Source: Clostridia bacterium
Lineage (GTDB): Bacteria > Bacillota > Clostridia > Christensenellales > Aristaeellaceae
Direction: 5' to 3'
Length of the DNA stretch: 5,074 bases
NCBI GenBank assembly: GCA_017469605.1
Contig: JAFUGB010000331.1
Coordinates: 1-5,074, forward strand
The notes below the pieces were generated by a model. It saw nothing but the letters and a program-made list of their open reading frames with translations. It was not told the DNA's origin and made no database searches. The stretch's first letter is position 1; every line of letters begins with the position of its first letter. A program made the translations under genes and the position numbers. This document shows positions 1 to 5,074 of this stretch, piece by piece.

Positions 1-212
1 CCGGCACCGTGCGAAATGTAATAGACTTCGGCGTGTTTGTGGATATCGGCGTGCACCAGGACGGCCTGGTGCATATTTCCCGCATGGCTGACCGCTTCAT
101 CAAAAGCCCGTCTGAAGTGGTCAAGGTGGGCGACATCGTCAAGGTGTGGGTGGTCAGCGTGGATGAAAAGAAAAAGCGCATTGCCCTGACCATGGTAAAA
201 GGCAGGGAATAA
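1..212 (+). CDS. tex: C-terminal S1 RNA-binding domain, probably Tex-family protein (5' end outside window)
   Basis: Only the last 69 or so codons are visible; the frame is open from base 3 and ends at a TAA at 210-212. The peptide is a complete-looking S1 (OB-fold) RNA-binding domain: GTV near the start, FGVFVDIG, GLVHIS, then GDIVKV, and the closing strand VDEKKKRIALTM. An S1 domain of this kind at the very C terminus, ending a few residues after LTM, is typical of Tex (a transcription accessory protein of about 700 residues that binds nucleic acid and has YqgF-like and helix-hairpin-helix domains upstream). Other S1 proteins, such as polynucleotide phosphorylase or general stress protein 13 types, cannot be fully excluded because the upstream domains are not in the window. 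The GTG at 9 is an internal valine, not a start. The gene converges on fumC. Confidence 0.75.
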   Translation, partial: GTVRNVIDFGVFVDIGVHQDGLVHISRMADRFIKSPSEVVKVGDIVKVWVVSVDEKKKRIALTMVKGRE

Positions 213-217
213 ATAAT

Positions 218-246
218 GCGGCGCTTGTGATGAAAGAAAGCGCCGC
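218..246 (-). terminator. Hairpin between convergent genes, likely fumC terminator
   Basis: A perfect 9-bp inverted repeat (GCGGCGCTT at 218-226 and AAGCGCCGC at 238-246) encloses an 11-base loop. Read on the minus strand, the stem is followed by ATTATTTATT, which is T-rich though interrupted and overlaps the stop codon of the S1 gene. This fits a weak-to-moderate intrinsic terminator for fumC, whose stop lies about 58 bases before it. On the plus strand no T-run follows the stem (GGTATGGACC), so a role for the S1 gene is less certain. Bases 247-303 show nothing else beyond a purine-rich plus strand. Confidence 0.6.
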
Positions 247-303
247 GGTATGGACCCGGAAAACAGGAAATCAGAAAAGAAGACAGCAAACAGCCCCGCG
301 AAT

Positions 304-1689
304 TCATCCGCCGTACGCCATTTGCTCCGGATGAAAAATTTCATCAAACCGCTCCGGCGTCATATATCCCAGCCGCACGCAGGCTTCCTTCAGGGAAATA
401 TCCTCCCGATAGGCCAGCTTGGCTGTTTTTGCGGCGTTTTCGTAGCCGATATGCGGGTTGAGCGCCGTGACCAGCATCAGCGAGCGCGCCAGGTTCTCCC
501 GCATTTTATCACGGTTGGCGCGAATGCCCGCGGCGCAGCGTTGGGTGAACGCCAGGATCGATTCGGACAGAAGACGGGTCGATTGCAGGAAATTATAGGC
601 GATCACCGGCAAAAACACATTCAATTCAAAATTGCCCTGAGACGCCGCAAAGGAAATGGCCGCGTCGTTGCCCATCACCTGTACCGCCACCATGGTCGCC
701 TGCTCGCACTGGGTTGGATTGACCTTGCCGGGCATAATGGAGCTGCCGGGCTCGTTCTCGGGGATCGTGATCTCCCCCAGCCCGCACCGCGGGCCGGAGG
801 CCAGCCAGCGCACATCGTTGGCGATCTTCATCATATCGCAGGCCAGCGCCTTCACCGCGCCATGGGCAAACACGATTTCATCCCGGGAGGTCAGCGCGTG
901 GAATTTATTTCCGGCCGTTACAAAGGGCTTGCCGGTGATGGCCGCGATTTCAGCGGCGGCGCGCTCCGCAAACCCCTGGGGCGCATTGAGCCCGGTGCCC
1001 ACGGCGGTGCCGCCCAGCGCCAGGCCGCAGAGCGGTTCCAGCGCCAGACGAATCATCTGCGCGTCGCGTTCCAGCGACGCCCGCCAGCCGCTGATTTCCT
1101 GGCCGAAGGTGATGGGCACGGCATCCATCAGGTGCGTACGTCCGCTCTTGACGGCATCGTCGTTTTCGGTCTCCAGCCGTTTAAAAACCCCAATCAGTCC
1201 CTCAGAGGCGGGGATCAATCGGTCGCTGAGCGCGCAAACCGCGGCGATATGCAGCGCCGTGGGAAAGGTGTCGTTGGAAGACTGGCTCATGTTCACATCG
1301 TCATTGGGATGCAGCAGCTTTTCCCCCGCGATCTCATTGCCCCGGGCGGCGATGACCTCATTGGCGTTCATATTGCTTTGGGTGCCGCTCCCGGTTTGCC
1401 AGACCACCAAAGGGAAATGCGCCGAAAGCTTTCCGGCGATCACTTCATCCGCGGCGGCGCATAGCGCTGCGCATTTTTCCCCGGTCATCTTTCCCGGCTG
1501 TACAGCGCGGTTGGCCAGGGCCGCGGCTTTTTTCAGGATACCGAAGGCATGGATGATCTCGGCGGGCATGGTTTCAACGCCCGCGCCAATGGGAAAGTTT
1601 TCATGGCTGCGCTGGGTCTGCGCGCCCCAATATTTATCGCCGGGCACGCGCACCTCGCCCATGGAATCATGCTCAATCCGATACGTCAC
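304..1689 (-). CDS. fumC: Class II fumarate hydratase (fumarase C)
   Basis: Reversibly hydrates fumarate to L-malate in the cytoplasm as an iron-free homotetramer. With a GTG start at 1689 the protein is 461 residues, close to the family norm of about 460-467. Family motifs, in order: TGSGTQSNMNANEVIA at 99-114, SSND at 137-140 (substrate contacts), GRTHL with the conserved active-site His at 186, GTGLN at 231-235, and the signature loop GSSIMPGKVNPTQCE at 315-329, with the catalytic Ser of the SS loop near 317 plus the Lys and Asn of KVN. NPTQCE after the signature points to fumarase; aspartase and argininosuccinate lyase differ here. The start is chosen because AAAGGAGG lies 8 bases before the GTG; the frame extends upstream to a TTG at 1725, but those 12 extra codons would contain the ribosome binding site. 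It lies 182 bp downstream of hslU on the same strand and converges on the S1-domain gene. No convincing promoter of its own was found. Confidence 0.95.
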   Translation of the reverse strand: MTYRIEHDSMGEVRVPGDKYWGAQTQRSHENFPIGAGVETMPAEIIHAFGILKKAAALANRAVQPGKMTGEKCAALCAAADEVIAGKLSAHFPLVVWQTGSGTQSNMNANEVIAARGNEIAGEKLLHPNDDVNMSQSSNDTFPTALHIAAVCALSDRLIPASEGLIGVFKRLETENDDAVKSGRTHLMDAVPITFGQEISGWRASLERDAQMIRLALEPLCGLALGGTAVGTGLNAPQGFAERAAAEIAAITGKPFVTAGNKFHALTSRDEIVFAHGAVKALACDMMKIANDVRWLASGPRCGLGEITIPENEPGSSIMPGKVNPTQCEQATMVAVQVMGNDAAISFAASQGNFELNVFLPVIAYNFLQSTRLLSESILAFTQRCAAGIRANRDKMRENLARSLMLVTALNPHIGYENAAKTAKLAYREDISLKEACVRLGYMTPERFDEIFHPEQMAYGG

Positions 1690-1697
1690 GCGCTTAG

Positions 1698-1705
1698 CCT
1701 CCTTT
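1698..1705 (-). promoter_or_regulatory. Ribosome binding site that sets the fumC start
   Basis: The minus strand reads AAAGGAGG here, a near-perfect complement to the 16S rRNA 3' end, with an 8-base spacer to the GTG at 1689. It lies inside the reading frame that would result from starting at the TTG at 1725, so it argues strongly for the shorter product beginning MTYRIEHDSM. Confidence 0.85.
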
Positions 1706-1772
1706 GCTTTGTCGCTTTGCTGCAAGCGCCTGTAAAAAACGCGCCAAGGAATGGGTCATCCTGCTTTATACG

Positions 1773-1806
1773 AATCCGCATGCCGGGCCCGCCCGGCATG
1801 CGGATT
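1773..1806. repeat. Perfect 16-bp palindrome between hslU and fumC
   Basis: AATCCGCATGCCGGGC at 1773-1788 is followed after two bases (CC) by its exact reverse complement at 1791-1806. In practice the RNA hairpin would have about 15 pairs and a 4-base loop and would be very stable. Neither strand has a T-run directly after the stem (plus strand GATAAAAAGC; minus strand CGTATAAAGC), so it is not a textbook intrinsic terminator. It lies 84 bases before the fumC start, so on that transcript it would be in the 5' leader. It may be a U-tract-poor terminator, an RNA-stabilising or processing element, or a copy of a dispersed intergenic repeat; the window holds only one copy. Confidence 0.8.
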
Positions 1807-1809
1807 GAT

Positions 1810-1849
1810 AAAAAGCGCGTTAGCCAGCCTGAAATCGCTTCAGTCGCGC
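1810..1849 (-). terminator. Possible intrinsic terminator after hslU
   Basis: On the minus strand, GCGCG (1849-1845) and CGCGC (1819-1815) can pair, and the second arm is followed at once by TTTTT (1814-1810). The enclosed segment carries its own small hairpin, CTGAA/TTCAG, around a 5-base loop (1829-1843). The basal stem is only 5 bp and the enclosed region is long, so efficiency is doubtful. The GCGCG arm can also pair in a competing upstream stem at 1844-1865 (TCGTGCGG with CCGCGCGA on the minus strand, including one G-T wobble). This places a candidate end point for the hslU transcript within about 60 bases of its stop codon. Confidence 0.4.
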
Positions 1850-1871
1850 GGATTTTCCCGCACGATTTCCG

Positions 1872-3248
1872 TTACAAAATATACTTACGCGTATCCATGG
1901 GCTGGTGGAAAGTGCTCAGGTGCTCGCGGACATAATCCGGGGTGATGTTCAAATACACATCGGGCATTTCCTCACCGCCGGCGTTGAAGGAGATATCCTC
2001 CAGCAGCTCTTCAAACACGGCATGCAGGCGGCGTGCGCCGATATCCTCACCAGTCTCGTTGGCCATGAAGGCGGCCTCAGCGATATCCCTGAGCGCCTCT
2101 TCGTCAAAGGTCAGGTGGACCTTATCGGTCTCCAGCAGCGCCGTATATTGGCGGGTCAGGGCGTTATCGGGCTTCACCAGAATGTTGACAAAATCCTCCC
2201 GGGTCAGGCTTTTCAGGTTCACCCGCACAGGGAAACGGCCCTGTAATTCGGGAATCAAGTCGCTGATCTTAGCCACATGGAACGCTCCGGCAGCGATGAA
2301 CAGCATAAAATCGGTTTTAACCGGCCCGTACTTGGTGTTCACCGTACTGCCCTCCACAATGGGCAGGATATCGCGCTGCACACCCTCCCGGGATACATCC
2401 GGCCCGTGGCCGCCGCCATGCCCCGCCACTTTATCGATCTCATCCAGGAAAATGATGCCGTTCTGCTCCGCCCGGCGGACGGCTTCCTCCTGCACCTCAT
2501 CCTGGTCGATCAGCTTTTCAGCCTCTTCCTCAATTAAAATCTTGCGGGCATCCCTGATCTTCATCCGGCGCTGCTTGGTGCGCTTGGGCATCAGGCCGCC
2601 CATCATGTCCCCCAGGCTGATGGCGTTTCCGCCCACTTCCAGCTCGGGCGCCTTTTCGCTGACTTCGATTTCGATCTCTTTTTCTTCCCATTCGCCCCGG
2701 CGCAGCTGCTCGCGCACCTCGTCCCGGCGGCTGCGCAGGCGCTCCTTTTCCTCATCGGAAACCACGGGCTCGCTGTTATTATTCTGGGGCGCCAACAGCA
2801 TCTGGAAGGGATTGCTGCTGGGTTTTTTGGGCGGATGAACGATCACATTCACCAGCCGGTCCTCGGCCAGCACCTCGGCCCGGGTGCGCACCCTGGCTTC
2901 ATGCTCGTCCCGCACCATGCGCACGGCGTTTTCCACCAGGTCCCGGATGATGCTTTCCACATCGCGGCCCACATAGCCCACTTCGGTAAATTTGGTGGCT
3001 TCCACCTTGACAAAGGGCGCCTGGACCAGCTTGGCCAGACGGCGGGCAATTTCGGTCTTACCCACGCCGGTGGGGCCCACCATCAAAATATTTTTGGGGA
3101 AGATTTCCTCCCGCATGGTCTCGTCCACCCGGGCGCGGCGATAGCGGTTGCGCAGGGCGATGGCCACCGCGCGTTTGGCCTCATCCTGGCCAATGATATA
3201 GCGATCCAATTCCCGCACAATTTCGCGGGGCGTTAATTCCTTCACCAT
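1872..3248 (-). CDS. hslU: HslU/ClpY, AAA+ ATPase of the HslVU protease
   Basis: ATP-driven unfoldase whose hexameric ring docks on the HslV peptidase and threads substrates into it. The 458-residue protein matches the usual 440-470. Features in order: N-terminal segment TPREIVRELDRYIIGQDEAKRA; Walker A GPTGVGKT at 58-65; pore loop GYVG at 91-94, which grips substrate; the charged, low-conservation I domain from about 110 to 245; Walker B IIFLDEID at 265-272; ELQGRFPVR at 334-342 with the arginine finger near 338; sensor-2 GARR at 404-407. The C terminus ends in KYIL, like the family's conserved tail (FIL or YIL) that inserts into HslV to activate it. The GYVG loop and I domain separate it from ClpX. 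The ATG overlaps the hslV stop by one base (TGATG), and GGAGG lies 7 bases upstream inside hslV, which suggests translational coupling and a fixed ratio of the two subunits. Confidence 0.97.
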   Translation of the reverse strand: MVKELTPREIVRELDRYIIGQDEAKRAVAIALRNRYRRARVDETMREEIFPKNILMVGPTGVGKTEIARRLAKLVQAPFVKVEATKFTEVGYVGRDVESIIRDLVENAVRMVRDEHEARVRTRAEVLAEDRLVNVIVHPPKKPSSNPFQMLLAPQNNNSEPVVSDEEKERLRSRRDEVREQLRRGEWEEKEIEIEVSEKAPELEVGGNAISLGDMMGGLMPKRTKQRRMKIRDARKILIEEEAEKLIDQDEVQEEAVRRAEQNGIIFLDEIDKVAGHGGGHGPDVSREGVQRDILPIVEGSTVNTKYGPVKTDFMLFIAAGAFHVAKISDLIPELQGRFPVRVNLKSLTREDFVNILVKPDNALTRQYTALLETDKVHLTFDEEALRDIAEAAFMANETGEDIGARRLHAVFEELLEDISFNAGGEEMPDVYLNITPDYVREHLSTFHQPMDTRKYIL

Positions 3249-3781
3249 CAGACTTCCTCCACGATGATATGGTCATTGGTAAACACGCAGATGGAGGCCG
3301 CCACGCGCAGTGCCTTTTCGGCAATTTCGACAGCGGACAGCTCGGTATTTTCCATCAGTGCCCGGGCCGCCGCCAAAGCGTAATTGCCGCCTGAGCCAAT
3401 GGCGCAGATGCCGTCGTCGGGATCAATGACCTCGCCGGTGCCCGAAACGATCAGCATATTCTCCTGATCGGCCACGATCATCATGGCCTGCAGCTGGCGC
3501 ATGGCCTTATCGGCCCGCCAGTCCTGGGCCAGCGATACCGCCGCGCGCTCCAGGCTGCCGTTGCACTGGTTGAGCCGCTCCTCAAAGCGCTCGCACAGGG
3601 AAAAGGCATCGGCCACCGAGCCCGCAAAGCCCGTGACGACCTTATCGTTATAGATGCGGCGGACCTTTTTGGCGCTGTTTTTAAAAATGGTGTTTTCACC
3701 CATGGTAACCTGTCCGTCACCCGCAATGGCGATTTTGCCATGGCGCTTGACCGCGCAGATCGTGGTACCCATCATTGCCAT
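3248..3781 (-). CDS. hslV: HslV/ClpQ, peptidase subunit of the HslVU protease
   Basis: Proteasome-beta-like N-terminal nucleophile hydrolase that forms a double hexamer capped by HslU. It is 177 residues, normal for the family. The N terminus reads MAMMGTTICAV; by comparison with HslV proteins, the Thr at 6, the first of the TT pair, should become the N-terminal nucleophile after removal of five residues. Other conserved parts: GDGQVTMG at 21-28, the KKVRR segment at 38-42 with the active-site lysine, TGFAGSVADAF at 50-60, GTGEVIDPDDGICAIGSGG at 114-132 and TNDHII at 168-173. Start: AAAGGAG at 3791-3797 sits 9 bases before the ATG at 3781, whereas in-frame ATGs at 3775 and 3772 would be too far away (15 and 18 bases). 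It overlaps hslU by one base and follows trmFO after a 77-bp gap that holds a possible promoter. Confidence 0.97.
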   Translation of the reverse strand: MAMMGTTICAVKRHGKIAIAGDGQVTMGENTIFKNSAKKVRRIYNDKVVTGFAGSVADAFSLCERFEERLNQCNGSLERAAVSLAQDWRADKAMRQLQAMMIVADQENMLIVSGTGEVIDPDDGICAIGSGGNYALAAARALMENTELSAVEIAEKALRVAASICVFTNDHIIVEEV

Positions 3782-3818
3782 CGTATTTTGCTCCTTTGTT
3801 TTATTCGGGGACAGCTAA

Positions 3819-3847
3819 ACTGTAACGCAAGTCATACGGGAAAACAA
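3819..3847 (-). promoter_or_regulatory. Candidate sigma-A-type promoter for hslVU
   Basis: On the minus strand, TTGTTT (3847-3842) and TACAGT (3824-3819) are separated by 17 bases. They match the -35 and -10 consensus at about 3 and 4 of 6 positions. This would start transcription roughly 30 bases before the hslV ATG. The match is modest, and hslV could equally be read from a promoter upstream of trmFO. Confidence 0.3.
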
Positions 3848-3855
3848 TATGTTTT
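3841..3855. repeat. AT-rich 15-bp dyad upstream of hslV
   Basis: AAAACA and TGTTTT flank ATA, giving a perfect 6-bp inverted repeat that overlaps the candidate -35 element and lies just past the trmFO stop codon. As RNA the stem would be weak, so if it is functional it is more likely a protein-binding site than a terminator. The arms are simple in sequence, so chance is a real possibility. Confidence 0.35.
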
Positions 3856-3858
3856 GTG

Positions 3859-5074
3859 TCAACTGTCCAATTGGGCGCTCAAATCCCGCACAATGCTGAT
3901 CGCGCGCTCACTGATCAGCTCATACCGCTGGGCCTTATTGCGCACACGCCTGTCCAGCGGATCGATGAGGCCAAAGGTGATATTCATGGGCTGGAAATCG
4001 GTATTGGGCGTGGAAATATAATGTGCCAGCGCCCCCATGGCGGTGGCCGTGCCAAAGTCCACGGCCTCCCGGCCGCGCATCCGCGCCGCCAGGGCCAGTC
4101 CCGCCATGAGCCCGCTGGCCGCGCTTTCCACGTATCCTTCCACGCCGGTCATCTGCCCGGCAAAGTACGTGCCCGGGCGGGAAATCATCTGATAGGTATT
4201 GTCCAGCAGCCCGGGGCTGTGCAGGAAGGTATTGCGGTGCATGACGCCATAGCGGGCAAACTCCGCGTTTTCCAGGCCGGGGATCATGCCGAACACGCGC
4301 TTCTGTTCGCCAAACTTGAGCCGGGTCTGAAATCCCACCAGGTTATACATGCTGCCCGCCGCGTCATCCTGGCGCAGCTGAACGACGGCATAGGCTTCTT
4401 TCCCGGTTCTGGGATCGGGCAGGCCCACCGGCTTCATGGGACCAAAGGCCAGCACTATGTGTCCGCGCCGGGCCATGGATTCCACCGGCATGCAGCCCTC
4501 AAACACCATATTTTCCTCAAAGCCGTGCACCGGGGCCGTTTCGGCGTTCAGCAGCGCCGCCACGAAGGCGTCATACCGTTCCCGATCCATGGGACAGTTC
4601 AGATAATCGTCCCCCCGTCCGTAGCGGGAAGCCCTAAATACCTTGCCCATATCCAGCGAATCCGCCATGACGATGGGCGCCGCGGCGTCAAAGAAATGCA
4701 GCGTGCTCATCCCGGGCAGCGCGGCGATCCTTTCCGCCAGGGCATCGCTGGTCAAAGGGCCGGTGGCAATGATCACGGGGCCGTCGGGGATTTCGGTGAT
4801 CTCCTCCTCCACAACGGTAACCCGGGGATGGCTGCGCAGCGCATCGGTGACAAAGCCCGAAAAGCTGTCCCGGTCCACCGCCAGCGCGCCGCCCGCGGGC
4901 ACCCGCGCCTTGTCCGCCGCGCGCATCACCAGCGAATCCAGCAGGCGCATTTCCTCCTTGAGCAGGCCCACCGCATTTTGAAGCCGGTCGGAACGCAATG
5001 AATTGCTGCACACCAATTCGGCAAAAAGCGGGCTTTTGTGGGCAGGGCTCATGCGCCGGGGCTTCATTTCGTAC
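3859..5074 (-). CDS. trmFO: TrmFO, folate-dependent tRNA (uracil-54-C5)-methyltransferase (N terminus outside window)
   Basis: FAD enzyme that methylates U54 in the tRNA T loop, taking carbon from methylenetetrahydrofolate rather than S-adenosylmethionine. The visible part is 404 residues; compared with the usual length of about 435-440, some 35 residues are missing at the right edge, including the GxGxxG FAD-binding start. The frame is open to the edge, reading YEMKPRRMSPAH, which fits the family pattern YEMRP; the ATG at 5067 is therefore internal. Family landmarks, counted from that Met: ELVCSNSLRS at 17-26, VPAGGALAVDR at 56-66, IIATGPLTS at 99-107, FFDAAAPIV at 125-133, YLNCPM at 155-160, FEGCMPVE at 189-196 with the conserved catalytic Cys at 192, FGPMKPVGL at 208-216, QLRQDDAAG at 230-238, GVMHRNTF at 274-281 and FAGQMTGVEGYVESAASG at 302-319. 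It lies directly upstream of hslVU. In Bacillus relatives a xerC-like gene lies between them; here there is none. Confidence 0.96.
   Translation of the reverse strand, partial: YEMKPRRMSPAHKSPLFAELVCSNSLRSDRLQNAVGLLKEEMRLLDSLVMRAADKARVPAGGALAVDRDSFSGFVTDALRSHPRVTVVEEEITEIPDGPVIIATGPLTSDALAERIAALPGMSTLHFFDAAAPIVMADSLDMGKVFRASRYGRGDDYLNCPMDRERYDAFVAALLNAETAPVHGFEENMVFEGCMPVESMARRGHIVLAFGPMKPVGLPDPRTGKEAYAVVQLRQDDAAGSMYNLVGFQTRLKFGEQKRVFGMIPGLENAEFARYGVMHRNTFLHSPGLLDNTYQMISRPGTYFAGQMTGVEGYVESAASGLMAGLALAARMRGREAVDFGTATAMGALAHYISTPNTDFQPMNITFGLIDPLDRRVRNKAQRYELISERAISIVRDLSAQLDS

Noticed and set aside
9..11. GTG at 9 as the start of a small 67-codon gene
   Set aside because: The frame is open to the left edge, and the two residues before it (Gly-Thr) belong to the conserved first strand of the S1 domain, so the GTG is internal.
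250..1464. Long plus-strand open frame (404 codons) opposite fumC, and another at 656-1735
   Set aside because: fumC on the minus strand has complete fumarase motifs, and the antisense products show no recognisable domain and a skewed His/Gly/Arg or Ser/Ala composition typical of the shadow of a GC-rich gene.
1734..1770. Possible fumC promoters: TATAAA at 1770-1765, or ATGACC with a 17-base spacer to TTTACA on the minus strand
   Set aside because: TATAAA has only GGCGGG at the -35 distance, and the second pair matches consensus poorly (4 and 3 of 6), so neither is good enough to call.
1549..1945. Short plus-strand open frames crossing the fumC-hslU gap (128 and 64 codons)
   Set aside because: They run through the palindrome and into antisense of fumC and hslU; no family resemblance and no clear ribosome binding site.
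1942..2838. Plus-strand open frame of 298 codons opposite hslU, and smaller ones at 1905-2246, 2277-2537 and 2835-3236
   Set aside because: They lie wholly within hslU, which has all AAA+ motifs; the Ser/Arg-rich composition marks a shadow frame.
3856..5001. Plus-strand open frame of 381 codons opposite trmFO
   Set aside because: trmFO is unmistakable on the other strand. The antisense product is His/Gly/Arg/Gln-rich with no domain signature and no ribosome binding site that I can support.
3859..5067. trmFO as a complete but N-terminally shortened gene starting at the ATG at 5067
   Set aside because: The frame stays open to the window edge and the preceding codons (Tyr-Glu) match the conserved YEM(R/K)P motif of full-length TrmFO, so the missing FAD-binding start is almost certainly just outside the window.

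Overview
The window reads as ordinary chromosomal DNA from a GC-rich member of the Firmicutes (Bacillota), most likely a Clostridia-type anaerobe. This rests on the folate-dependent tRNA methyltransferase TrmFO sitting next to hslV-hslU, a linkage well known in Firmicutes, on close resemblance of all products to Firmicutes family members, and on strong AAAGGAG-type ribosome binding sites. No taxonomic search was possible, so the lineage is an inference.

Layout. At the left edge, on the + strand, is the 3' end of a gene whose visible product is a C-terminal S1 RNA-binding domain, most like that of the Tex protein (1-212). It converges on fumC (class II fumarase, minus strand, 304-1689). The roughly 90 bp between them hold a 9-bp hairpin that probably ends the fumC transcript and may also serve the S1 gene. 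Upstream of fumC is a 182-bp intergenic stretch (1690-1871) unusually rich in inverted repeats, including a perfect 16-bp palindrome. Then come hslU (1872-3248) and hslV (3248-3781), overlapping by one base, and after a 77-bp gap with a candidate promoter, trmFO (3859 to the right edge, lacking its N-terminal FAD-binding start). All genes except the left-edge fragment are on the minus strand, so the transcription order is trmFO, hslV, hslU, fumC.

Function. HslV and HslU form a two-part ATP-dependent protease: HslU unfolds substrates and HslV degrades them. TrmFO makes 5-methyluridine-54 in the T loop of tRNAs using methylenetetrahydrofolate and FADH2. FumC interconverts fumarate and malate. 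In Bacillus-type genomes trmFO and hslVU usually bracket a xerC-like recombinase gene (codV) and are followed by codY. Here neither is present between or directly after them, and fumC occupies the downstream position.

No mobile element, CRISPR array, tRNA, rRNA or novel multi-gene system was seen. The points most worth checking are the hairpin-rich leader before fumC, the altered trmFO-hslVU neighbourhood, the start codon of fumC and a small AT-rich dyad upstream of hslV.
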